This document shows, one piece after another, positions 9,304 through 16,674 of a stretch of DNA of 64,000 bases. The DNA is from Brevundimonas sp. SGAir0440 (lineage in GTDB: Bacteria > Pseudomonadota > Alphaproteobacteria > Caulobacterales > Caulobacteraceae). Position 1 is the stretch's first letter. Each line of letters opens with the position of its first letter. The DNA lies in contig NZ_CP039435.1 in NCBI RefSeq assembly GCF_005484585.1, positions 1,426,001 to 1,490,000 of the forward strand, in the 5' to 3' direction. The notes beneath the pieces were generated by a model. It saw only the letters and a program-made list of their open reading frames with translations, was not told the origin of the DNA and did no database searches. A program made the translations under genes and the position numbers.

Positions 9304-9780
9304 ATGAAAGCCCTCGATCTCCTCCCGTCCGCCCTCATCGGCGCTGTCGCCAGCGCCCGTTCCATGACCCCGATGGCGGCCCTCGCCACCGCCGAACTGG
9401 CGCACAAGCCCTTGCCCGGCCGCGTCTTCCTGCTGAACCGGCCGCTGTTCAAGTTCGGCGCCCTGGCCATGGGCGTCGGCGAACTGCTGGGCGACAAGAT
9501 GAAGACCGCGCCCGATCGCACCGTCTTTCTGGGCTTGTTGGCGCGGGTCATGAGCGCGGGCATCGCCGGCGCCGCCCTGGCCCCGCGCGGCAAGGAGAAG
9601 CTGGGCGCAGGCCTGGCGGTCGGCACGGCCGTGCCGCTGGCCTATCTGACCCTCTCGGGCCGTAAGAAGGCCATGGCCCGCATCGGCCAGACCAAGAGCG
9701 GCCTGATCGAGGACGCCCTGATCGTCGGCGCCGGCGCCCTGGTCGTCGGCCTGACCGTCTCGCGGTTCAACCGCCGCTAG
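9304..9780 (+). CDS. DUF4126-like small membrane protein
   Basis: A 158-residue protein with about four hydrophobic segments (about residues 7-25, 48-62, 74-100 and 133-152) separated by basic loops. It has the SARSMTPMAALA start and the GELLGDKMKTAPDRT block that I associate with DUF4126-type proteins. No function is known. It lies between the Lrp-type gene and ridA on the same strand, but the 41- and 60-bp gaps do not prove co-transcription. Confidence 0.7.
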   Translation: MKALDLLPSALIGAVASARSMTPMAALATAELAHKPLPGRVFLLNRPLFKFGALAMGVGELLGDKMKTAPDRTVFLGLLARVMSAGIAGAALAPRGKEKLGAGLAVGTAVPLAYLTLSGRKKAMARIGQTKSGLIEDALIVGAGALVVGLTVSRFNRR

Positions 9781-9840
9781 CCGCTCGACAGCCGGGCCCC
9801 GGCGGCGATAGGTGAGGAACGTTTTCGAAGGACCCCGCCC

Positions 9841-10185
9841 ATGATCACCCGCATCCAGCCCGGCGCCCGCATGAGCGAGGCCGTCGTCCACGGCGACACC
9901 ATCTATCTGTCGGGCCAGGTCGGCGAACCCGGCGACGACGTGGCGACGCAGACCCGAACGGCGCTGGCTGAGATCGAGGCGCTGCTGGCCGAGGCCGGCA
10001 GCGACAAGTCCAAGATCCTGATGGCCCAGATCTGGCTGGCGGACATCGCCGACTTCGAGGCGATGAACAGCGTTTGGGACGCCTGGGTCGATACCGCCAA
10101 CCCGCCGGCCCGCGCCACGGGCGAAAGCCGGCTGGCCTCGCCCGATTACAAGGTCGAGATCATCGTAATCGCCGCCAAAGCCTGA
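9841..10185 (+). CDS. RidA-family enamine/imine deaminase
   Basis: A 114-residue YjgF/YER057c/UK114 protein, full length. Seen: the VVHGDTIYLSGQVG strand, QTRTALAEIEALLAEAG, and the C-terminal PPARATGESRLASPDYKVEIIVIA with the conserved active-site Arg before the ATG-E-S segment. RidA proteins hydrolyse reactive enamine/imine intermediates to 2-oxo acids. D-amino acid oxidation by DadA makes imines, so the nearby dadA gives this gene a plausible job (inference). It is closer to the YoaB-like subgroup than to canonical RidA. Confidence 0.9.
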   Translation: MITRIQPGARMSEAVVHGDTIYLSGQVGEPGDDVATQTRTALAEIEALLAEAGSDKSKILMAQIWLADIADFEAMNSVWDAWVDTANPPARATGESRLASPDYKVEIIVIAAKA

Positions 10186-10226
10186 TCACGGTTGACCGGG
10201 CGGGATGCAGACTGCAAACCGCCGCC

Positions 10227-11909
10227 ATGCTTCAGAACCTCGAAACCCTCGCCCGCGAGGCCAAGTCCTGGCCCTTCGAACAAGCCCGCAACCTGCTGGC
10301 CCACGTTCTGAAGAAACGGCTGGGCGAGACCGAGCGAGCCGAAGCGCGCGCCCTGATCGACGCCGGCAAGGCGGATGAAGCCCTGGCGGCCTTTCCCGCC
10401 TTGCAGCGCTCTGTGATCCTGGAGACCGGCTATGGCCCGTCGGGCCTGCCGCACATGGGCACCTTCGGTGAGGTCGCCCGCACGACCATGGTGCGCAACG
10501 CCTTTCGCGCCCTGACCGGCGACCACTGGCCCACGCGCCTGATCGCCTTCTCCGATGACATGGACGGCCTGCGCAAGGTGCCGGAAGGCGTGCCGAACCC
10601 GGAGATGCTGCGCGAGGACCTGCATCTGTCCCTGACGCGGGTGCGCGATCCCTTCGGCACCCACGACAGCTTCGGCGCGCACAACAACGCCCGCCTGCGC
10701 GCCTTCCTCGACAGCTTCGGCTTCGACTATGAGTTCATGTCCTCGACCGAGACCTACAAGTCGGGCCGGTTCGACGCGACGCTGCTGACGCTTCTGGAAC
10801 GGTTCGACGCGGTCCAGGCCATCATGCTGCCGACCTTGGGCGAGGAGCGCCGCGCCACCTATTCGCCCTTCCTGCCCATCAGCCCGATCACCGGCCACGT
10901 GCTGCAGGTCCCGACCCTGGCGCGCAACGTCGAGAAGGGCACGATCACCTTCGAAGACCCCGCCGGCGAACTGGGCAACCGCACCGAGGTGCCGGTCACG
11001 GGCGGCAATGTGAAGCTGCAGTGGAAGCCCGACTGGGCCATGCGCTGGGTCGCGCTGGACATCGACTACGAGATGTCGGGCAAAGACTTGATCGAGAGCG
11101 TGCGCGAAAGCTCCAAGGTCTGCCGGGCCCTGGGCGGAACGCCGCCCGAAGGCTTCAACTACGAGCTCTTCCTCGACATCGAGGGCAAGAAGATCTCCAA
11201 GTCCAAGGGCAACGGTCTGACGATGGACGAGTGGCTGCGCTACGGCACGCCCGAGAGCCTGTCGTGGTACATGTTCCAGTCGCCGAAGTCGGCCAAAAGC
11301 CTACACTTCAACGTCATTCCGCGCGCCATCGACGACTATCTGGCCTTCATCGAAAGCTACAAGACCCAGGAGCCGGCCAAGCGGATCGATAACGCCGTCT
11401 GGTCAATCCATGCGGGCGATCCGCCGACCCACACGTCGCCTGTGTCCTTCGCCCTGCTTCTGAACCTCGTTGGCGTGGCCAACGCCTCGACCAAGGAGCA
11501 GTTGTGGGCCTATTTCGCCAAATACCTGCCTGACGCGACGCCGCAGAACGAACCGCTGCTGGATCGGCTGATGGACCACGCGCTGAACTACTACGAGGAC
11601 TTCGTGAAGCCCGCGAAGTCCTATCGCCTGCCCGACGACAAGGAGAAGGCGGCCCTGCTGGACCTGGCCGAACGGCTGAAGGCGCTGCCGGTCGACACCA
11701 CCGATGGCGAACTGATCCAGAACGAGGTCTATGCGGTCGGCAAGGCCCATGAATTCGAGCCACTGCGGGCCTGGTTTGGTGCGCTCTACGAGGTACTGCT
11801 GGGCGCCAGCCAGGGGCCGCGCTTCGGTTCGTTCGCCGCCATCTACGGCCTGCCGCAGACGATCGCACTGATCGAAGCGAGCGCAAACGGAGAGCTGGCG
11901 CAACCTTGA
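10227..11909 (+). CDS. lysS: Lysyl-tRNA synthetase, class I
   Basis: A 560-residue class I LysRS, the archaeal-type enzyme that replaces the class II form in many alphaproteobacteria. It attaches lysine to tRNA-Lys. Seen: the HIGH-type motif in GPSGLPHMGTF near residue 70, the KMSKS-type KISKSKGN near residue 323, and the DDMDGLRKVP block. The ATG at 10227 gives the family N-terminus; a longer frame starts inside ridA and is unlikely. Confidence 0.95.
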   Translation: MLQNLETLAREAKSWPFEQARNLLAHVLKKRLGETERAEARALIDAGKADEALAAFPALQRSVILETGYGPSGLPHMGTFGEVARTTMVRNAFRALTGDHWPTRLIAFSDDMDGLRKVPEGVPNPEMLREDLHLSLTRVRDPFGTHDSFGAHNNARLRAFLDSFGFDYEFMSSTETYKSGRFDATLLTLLERFDAVQAIMLPTLGEERRATYSPFLPISPITGHVLQVPTLARNVEKGTITFEDPAGELGNRTEVPVTGGNVKLQWKPDWAMRWVALDIDYEMSGKDLIESVRESSKVCRALGGTPPEGFNYELFLDIEGKKISKSKGNGLTMDEWLRYGTPESLSWYMFQSPKSAKSLHFNVIPRAIDDYLAFIESYKTQEPAKRIDNAVWSIHAGDPPTHTSPVSFALLLNLVGVANASTKEQLWAYFAKYLPDATPQNEPLLDRLMDHALNYYEDFVKPAKSYRLPDDKEKAALLDLAERLKALPVDTTDGELIQNEVYAVGKAHEFEPLRAWFGALYEVLLGASQGPRFGSFAAIYGLPQTIALIEASANGELAQP

Positions 11910-11968
11910 CCTTGCGTCAGGGTTGTTGCGTGATGCCAGCTTGAGGGGACGTAGCCGGGGAGGCGAGG

Positions 11969-12358
11969 TTGCGTTACGAGATCGACGAGGCGAACAGGGT
12001 CCTGATGCTCGACCTGGTCTCGGCCGGGTCAGCCGACCGCGTGCTGAAAGCGACGGTCGATCTGATCACACAAAGGCCCGAGCTCTGCTGCTGGGACTGG
12101 ATCGTCGAATGCGAACCCATGACGGACGACGCCACCGTCCAGCATTTGGCGAAGCTGGCTGAGGCTTGGGGGCCGCCACCATCCGTCGAGGCGGTGACGG
12201 TCTTCGTGACAAACGATCGCATGCTCCATCTGTGGGCGCGTGTGCTGGACTTCCAGTTCGTGCGCCGGAAACACTTCATCGAACGCGACGTCGATATCGC
12301 CAAACGTTTCGTCGCCCGCCGCCAGTCTGCGCGCATAGCCAAGATGAACGGAAAATAA
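11969..12358 (+). CDS. Hypothetical cytoplasmic protein
   Basis: A 129-residue acidic-to-neutral protein with no signal peptide or membrane segment. TTG at 11969 is chosen because GGGGAGG lies just before it. Seen: an N-terminal strand pattern (RYEIDEANRVLMLDLVS) and a basic C-terminus (AKRFVARRQSARIAKMNGK). Some proteins of this type in Caulobacteraceae resemble small STAS-like domains, but I cannot assign it. It lies between lysS and the SH3-type protein on the same strand. Confidence 0.6.
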   Translation: MRYEIDEANRVLMLDLVSAGSADRVLKATVDLITQRPELCCWDWIVECEPMTDDATVQHLAKLAEAWGPPPSVEAVTVFVTNDRMLHLWARVLDFQFVRRKHFIERDVDIAKRFVARRQSARIAKMNGK

Positions 12359-12435
12359 CGGCGAAGCTCCGGGAGCCTTCAGGTTCGTCCGTGCATTCTC
12401 CCCTCATCGGCAAACGCGCTGACAGGAGAAGAGTT

Positions 12436-12909
12436 ATGTCGAACAAGATTTTCAAGACCGGTCTGGCCACTGCTGCCGCCCTGGCCGCCATGGTGACCGC
12501 CGCCCCGATGTCCGCCCAGGCTCAGGCTAACGGCGTGACCAACTGTGACGCCCCTGGCGGTCGCCAGCGTGCGGGCGCCCTGATCGGCGCCGTGGTCGGC
12601 GGCGTGGTGGGCTCGAACCTCGCCCGCAATGAGCGTACGGCCGGCACCATCGTAGGCGCGGGCGCCGGCGCCGCCGCCGGTTCCTATATCGGCTGCAACC
12701 AACAGCGTGCCCGTGCTGCATCGGCCTCCAGCGGCGCCCAGTATCGCGCTTCGTCGAACCTGCGCATCCGCAGCGGCCCCGGCACCAACTATCGCCAAGC
12801 CGGTACGCTGTCGGCTGGCCAACCTTTCACCGCTATCGGTTCGCAAGGCGAGTGGGTTCAGATCGCAGGCGGCGGTTGGGTGAACGCCCACTACGTCACG
12901 GCCAACTGA
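12436..12909 (+). CDS. Exported glycine-zipper and SH3-domain protein
   Basis: A 157-residue envelope protein. It has a signal peptide ending near AQAQA (residue 32), then a glycine-zipper 2TM segment (ALIGAVVGGVVGSNLA and TIVGAGAGAAAGSYIG), and a C-terminal bacterial SH3 domain (SNLRIRSGPGTNYRQAGTL, then GEWVQIAGGGWVNAHYV). The SH3 part probably binds peptidoglycan or peptides in the periplasm. AGGAGA precedes the ATG at 12436. A strong terminator follows. Confidence 0.85.
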   Translation: MSNKIFKTGLATAAALAAMVTAAPMSAQAQANGVTNCDAPGGRQRAGALIGAVVGGVVGSNLARNERTAGTIVGAGAGAAAGSYIGCNQQRARAASASSGAQYRASSNLRIRSGPGTNYRQAGTLSAGQPFTAIGSQGEWVQIAGGGWVNAHYVTAN

Positions 12910-12932
12910 TTTCAGTTCGCTATCGTTCGAAA

Positions 12933-12963
12933 GCCCCGTCCGGTTCGCCGGGCGGGGTTTTTG
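12933..12963 (+). terminator. Intrinsic terminator after the SH3-protein gene
   Basis: A GC-rich hairpin of ten pairs (CCCCGTCCGG / CCGGGCGGGG, one G-U pair) closed by a TTCG tetraloop and followed by TTTTT. It begins about 24 bases after the stop codon. Confidence 0.9.
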
Positions 12964-12972
12964 CTGTGCGCG

Positions 12973-13608
12973 TTACTGGCTGACCCAGAGGATCCGGGCC
13001 ATCCATTCGATCTCGCGCCGGGGCACGACCCTGGGCGGATAGTCGGGATTGATCGAGGCCAGGGTGACGGCGCGGCTGGTCAGGCTGGTGACCTCCTTGG
13101 CCACGGTTTCTCCGCTGGTCAGGCGGGCGACAACGCGGTCGCCTCGTCGCACCTGCGTCGCTTCCTGATCGACGATGACGCGGTCGCCTTCGCGATAGAG
13201 GGGCGACATCGAATCGCCGGTTATCCGAAGGCTGAACAGGGTGTCCTTGGCGCGCGGCAGATCGGTCTGATCCCAACCTTCGCCGACCGGCAGGCCGGCG
13301 TCGTCGAAAAACCCGTCCTGACCCGCCTTGGCCAGACCCAGCAATGGGACGCTGGTCGGCGTCTCCGGCGCGTCCTCTGCCAGCACCGCAAACTCCGACA
13401 GCGACAGGCCCGTCGCCTGAAGCACCAGCGTCATGCTCTCGGTCGACGGCCAGCGCGGACGCGGCGGATCGCCCGGCCCGAAGCGCTTTGACGGATTGAA
13501 ACTGGTTGCGTCCAGACCGGCGCGACGGGCCAGCCCAGACGGTGTCAGACCCTCACGCCGCGCCAGGGCGTCGACGGCCTTCCAGAGCTTGGCGTGGGAT
13601 AGCGGCAT
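12973..13608 (-). CDS. S24-family (CI/LexA-like) transcriptional regulator
   Basis: A 211-residue protein. Residues about 5-70 look like an XRE-type DNA-binding domain (LWKAVDALARREGLTPSGLARRAGLDATSFNPSKRF). Residues about 110-205 form an S24 peptidase-like domain with the Ser in ITGDSMSPLYREGD and a Lys in SGETVAKEV spaced like the Ser-Lys dyad. The usual Ala-Gly cleavage site is not obvious; AKAGQDGFF near residue 95 is a candidate. This type is widespread in Caulobacterales chromosomes and is not by itself a sign of prophage; no phage genes surround it. Confidence 0.85.
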   Translation of the reverse strand: MPLSHAKLWKAVDALARREGLTPSGLARRAGLDATSFNPSKRFGPGDPPRPRWPSTESMTLVLQATGLSLSEFAVLAEDAPETPTSVPLLGLAKAGQDGFFDDAGLPVGEGWDQTDLPRAKDTLFSLRITGDSMSPLYREGDRVIVDQEATQVRRGDRVVARLTSGETVAKEVTSLTSRAVTLASINPDYPPRVVPRREIEWMARILWVSQ

Positions 13609-13650
13609 GAAAGTCCAGCGACCGATTCGCCGCCAGCATAAGATCAGATG

Positions 13651-14091
13651 CTAGGAATTTCTACCTATCAACGCCGCCGCACGGCGCTCTTGCCAAGCAT
13701 AGAATGTGCCGATGATGATGCAGCCGATGATCAGATAACCGATCATGTTCACGACTGTATAAAGCGATCCGACCATCACGCGCTGTCCGGTCAGGCTCAT
13801 AACATGGGACATTACTGCGATCAGTTGCAGGCCGCTGGCCCACACGGGCCACGACTGTCGATAACGCCAGCTGATGCCTACGAAGACGATCAAAAGGACG
13901 AGATCGACCAGAAACATGCCCAGCGGCACACCGCGAAATCCGCTGTTCTCCTGCATCACAATGGTTGCAAACCATGCGAACAGATAGGCGCCCGCGCCGA
14001 TCCGCTCGGCCGAGTTGCCCTTCAAAAAGGCGAACAAAGCCATGCCGACCATGAATACGGCGCCGACGATGGCATAAGCGATGTTGAGCAT
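13651..14091 (-). CDS. Small integral membrane protein, function unknown
   Basis: A 146-residue protein with about five hydrophobic helices, the last near YTVVNMIGYLIIGCIIIG. There are no catalytic motifs. The ATG at 14091 sits only five bases after a ten-pair GC hairpin, which leaves no room for a ribosome-binding site. The in-frame Met at codon 14 (14052) or 17 (14043) may be the true start, or translation may be controlled by the hairpin. Confidence 0.6.
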   Translation of the reverse strand: MLNIAYAIVGAVFMVGMALFAFLKGNSAERIGAGAYLFAWFATIVMQENSGFRGVPLGMFLVDLVLLIVFVGISWRYRQSWPVWASGLQLIAVMSHVMSLTGQRVMVGSLYTVVNMIGYLIIGCIIIGTFYAWQERRAAALIGRNS

Positions 14092-14096
14092 GACAA

Positions 14097-14176
14097 ATCG
14101 CCCCCGCGCAGAAATGCACGGGGGCGATAATGACCGAAGTCAGTTCAAACTGAAATCTCGGTAAGCCAAGCTTACC
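14097..14176. promoter_or_regulatory. Cluster of three palindromes between two hypothetical genes
   Basis: Within 80 bp there are three perfect inverted repeats: ATCGCCCCCG / CGGGGGCGAT (14097-14128), TCAGTT / AACTGA (14140-14153) and GGTAAGC / GCTTACC (14160-14176, three-base loop). On the minus strand they follow the 116-residue gene and precede the membrane-protein gene. The first may be a terminator for the upstream gene (weak T run TTTGT) or a structure that masks translation. Confidence 0.6.
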
Positions 14177-14182
14177 AAGAAT

Positions 14183-14533
14183 TCACGCGACGCGATGCAG
14201 GTGCGTCGGCGTCAGGGCCGATTTCGGGTCCAGCCAATCGTCGGGCTTGGCGACCGGGCCGGCGGCGTAGGTGCCGAAGCCAAGGCGGCGATGATCTTTT
14301 TGCAGTTCGGCGTGGCAGGCCACGATCGACTCACGCGCGGCCGAGAGGGCGGCGATCGTTTCCATGGCCTTGGCCTGCGACATCGTGCCGGAAACCGGCG
14401 AGAGCGACAGAGCGGCGCGAGCGCCGATGAAGGATTGAACCAGCGTAGTCGCCTGGGTGATCGCGGCGTCGATCGCGAGTTCGGTAGCATGCAGATCGCC
14501 AGCAACGCTGGTGACGACTTCAGTGCGGTCCAT
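14183..14533 (-). CDS. Hypothetical protein, helical
   Basis: A 116-residue cytoplasmic protein predicted to be mostly alpha-helical (residues about 3-90: TEVVTSVAGDLHATELAIDAAI, then AMETIAALSAARESIVACHAELQKDHRRLG), ending in a Pro-rich tail. Such short helical bundles are common among motility- or stress-related proteins of Caulobacteraceae, but I recognise no family. Confidence 0.55.
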   Translation of the reverse strand: MDRTEVVTSVAGDLHATELAIDAAITQATTLVQSFIGARAALSLSPVSGTMSQAKAMETIAALSAARESIVACHAELQKDHRRLGFGTYAAGPVAKPDDWLDPKSALTPTHLHRVA

Positions 14534-14709
14534 GAAAGCCCCTCAAAGACAGGTTTACAAGAACCGTATGGTTATCACGTCTTAACCCTGTTTGGTAGAG
14601 CAATCTTTACCATATCGGCAATCGCGCGTTGAAGCGCCGCCGTAAGCACGGCGCTGAAACCCAATGAGAGCAGGAAGTCGGCGCGAATCAGCGCGCTAGG
14701 GCGCGGTGA

Positions 14710-15105
14710 TCAGTCCTGGTTGTCCAGCAGGAAGTGTGCGGTAAGGGACGCAATCGGCTGTTGACGTTCTTCCTGCCAAGCCTCCGCATGCACATGGGCG
14801 ACGCGACGACCCGCTCGGCTGATGCGCGCGCGGGCAAAAACGTTGATCGGCCTGCCGGTGCGCAGATAGGCTACCGTGGCGTTGATCGGGCGGGGCAGAC
14901 GCGGACCCGGAAAGCTGAGCGCCACCTGAGCCATCGCCGTCATTTCCAGAAGGGCGGCTGTCGACCCGCCGTGCAGCGCGGGCAGCATCGGATTGCCGAT
15001 CAGCTTGTCGTCGAAGGGCATGATAACGGTGACTTCGTCGCCGCTGACCAGGGTCTGAAGACCAAGAAAACGGGCATAGGGCATGCGGCTCAAGATGTCG
15101 GTCAT
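14710..15105 (-). CDS. PaaI-type hot-dog thioesterase, second of a pair
   Basis: A 131-residue hot-dog fold protein. Seen: MPYARFLGLQ, GNPMLPALHGGSTAALLEMTAMAQV (the HGG/E motif of the PaaI family), then NATVAYLRTGRPINVFARARISRAGRRVAHVHAE. Such enzymes hydrolyse acyl-CoA thioesters, often of aromatic acids. Its ATG overlaps the stop of the upstream thioesterase by four bases, so the two are translationally coupled and may form a heteromer (inference). Confidence 0.85.
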   Translation of the reverse strand: MTDILSRMPYARFLGLQTLVSGDEVTVIMPFDDKLIGNPMLPALHGGSTAALLEMTAMAQVALSFPGPRLPRPINATVAYLRTGRPINVFARARISRAGRRVAHVHAEAWQEERQQPIASLTAHFLLDNQD

Positions 15106-15554
15106 GCCGCCACTCCTGCTGCCCGCTCACGGGTCTGGTTAATGATGTAGGCGGCTTGCGCAGCGGCGACCGGGTCGGCGGGATCGTCCTCGAAAGCCCA
15201 GGCGCGCACGAAGGCGATGCTGGGCGTCAGTCGAAAACATAGGCCCTGCGCCAGCAGGTCCTGACGCGGCCTTGCCGCGCGCATGTAATCGACACGCAAA
15301 TCCAGGGTCGCGATGGGCTGGAAGGCGTCCATCGCGGTCCACACGGCCAGGCCGCCAATATGATCCAGCAAGGTCGTCACCAGCCCTCCCGCGAAGACGC
15401 CGCTGTCGGGATCGCCGACCAGATCCTCACGCCACGGCACGCGAATACGGGGCTGGCCATCGTGCAGGCCGTCGAAGGTGAAGCCCAAGGCGCCGGTGTG
15501 GGCGGCGCCGGCGGCCAGTTGCGGCAGGATGGTGGTCAGAAAACTCTCGTGCAT
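15102..15554 (-). CDS. PaaI-type hot-dog thioesterase, first of a pair
   Basis: A 150-residue hot-dog protein if started at 15554 (MHESFL); an upstream ATG at 15593 adds 13 residues but has no usable ribosome-binding site. Seen: GDPDSGVFAGGLVTTLLDHIGGLAVW, where the usual His of the HGG motif is replaced by Ala and an Asp occupies the catalytic-helix acid position, then TLDLRVDYMRAARPRQDLLAQG. Overlaps the next thioesterase by four bases. Divergent from the exonuclease gene. Confidence 0.8.
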   Translation of the reverse strand: MHESFLTTILPQLAAGAAHTGALGFTFDGLHDGQPRIRVPWREDLVGDPDSGVFAGGLVTTLLDHIGGLAVWTAMDAFQPIATLDLRVDYMRAARPRQDLLAQGLCFRLTPSIAFVRAWAFEDDPADPVAAAQAAYIINQTRERAAGVAA

Positions 15555-15639
15555 CGTGCGGACTGAACCTGTTGCGCCGATTTTCGGGGTCATCCTCTAT
15601 GGGGCGGCGACCCGACGGCGTCGAGAGCGTTACCGCAAG

Positions 15640-16671
15640 ATGATCCGCCCCGAAGACCTGCTCCATCCCACGCCCGCCGGCCTCTACTGCCCGCCAGGAG
15701 ATTTCTACATCGACCCGGTTCGGCCGGTGGATCGCGCCGTCATTACGCACGGCCATGCCGACCACGCGCGCGCCGGTCACGGGGCGGTGCTCGCGACGCG
15801 CCAGACCCTGGCGATCATGGCTGAACGTTATGGCGCGGATTTCACGCTGCAGCCCCAATCGGTGGAATACGGCGAGGCGACCGCGATCAATGGGGTCGAT
15901 CTCAGATTGGCGCCCGCCGGCCATGTGCTGGGTTCGGCCCAGGTCGAGGTGCGCTGGAAGGGGCTGATCATGGTCGTGTCCGGCGACTATAAGCGCCGCC
16001 GCGATCCGACCTGTGCGCCGTTCGAGCCTGTGCCGTGTCACGTTTTCATTTCGGAGGCGACGTTCGGCCTGCCGGTCTTCAGCCATCCGCCGGCGGACGA
16101 GGAAGTCGGGCGGCTGGTGCGGTCGCTGGGACAGTTTCCCGAGCGGGCGCATCTGGTTGGCGCCTATGCGCTGGGCAAGGCGCAGCGGATCATCCGTCTG
16201 TTGCGCGAGGCTGGATGGGACCGCACCATCTATGTCCACGGGGCGCTGGAGCGGCTGAACGCCCTGTACGAAAGAGAAGGGGTCGATCTGGGCCCGCTGG
16301 CGCCGACCCGCGATCTGCCCAGGAATGCGCTGGGCGGCGAGGTCGCTATCGCACCGCCATCCGCCATCCAGGATCGATGGGCGCGCCGGTTCGCCGATCC
16401 GGTCACGGCCTTTGCTTCAGGCTGGATGGGGGTGAAGGCGCGGGCGCGACAGCGGGGTGTCGAGCTGCCCCTGGTCGTGTCGGATCACGCCGACTGGAAC
16501 GAGCTGACCGCGACCTTCACCGAGATCAAGCCGGCGGAAATCTGGATCACCCACGGCCGCGAGGAAGGGCTGCTGCGCTGGGCCGAGATCAACGGGCAAA
16601 AGGCGAGGGCGCTGCGTCTGGTCGGCTATGACGAAGAGGATGAAGAGGCCTTGGACGTTCGTCCAGACTGA
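15640..16671 (+). CDS. Ligase-associated DNA exonuclease, MBL fold
   Basis: A 343-residue metallo-beta-lactamase/beta-CASP-type nuclease. Seen: the metal motif THGHADHARAGH near residue 32, the LAPAGHVLGSAQVEV strand, VVSGDYKRR, and VSDHADWNEL plus WITHGREEG toward the end. In most genomes this family sits beside an ATP-dependent DNA ligase and a Lhr-type helicase and is thought to trim DNA ends for repair. Neither partner is adjacent here: the neighbours are thioesterases and a sensor kinase. The ATG at 15640 gives the usual start RPEDLLHPTPAGLYCP. Confidence 0.88.
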   Translation: MIRPEDLLHPTPAGLYCPPGDFYIDPVRPVDRAVITHGHADHARAGHGAVLATRQTLAIMAERYGADFTLQPQSVEYGEATAINGVDLRLAPAGHVLGSAQVEVRWKGLIMVVSGDYKRRRDPTCAPFEPVPCHVFISEATFGLPVFSHPPADEEVGRLVRSLGQFPERAHLVGAYALGKAQRIIRLLREAGWDRTIYVHGALERLNALYEREGVDLGPLAPTRDLPRNALGGEVAIAPPSAIQDRWARRFADPVTAFASGWMGVKARARQRGVELPLVVSDHADWNELTATFTEIKPAEIWITHGREEGLLRWAEINGQKARALRLVGYDEEDEEALDVRPD

Positions 16672-16674
16672 CGA

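Noticed and set aside
12913..12930. A LexA-like GTTC repeat after the SH3-protein gene
   Set aside because: The two GTTC words are six rather than seven bases apart and lie after a stop codon, before a terminator.
12973..13608. Prophage inferred from the S24-type repressor
   Set aside because: No integrase, structural, lysis or replication genes are nearby and no attachment-site repeat is seen. Such regulators are common chromosomal genes in this group.
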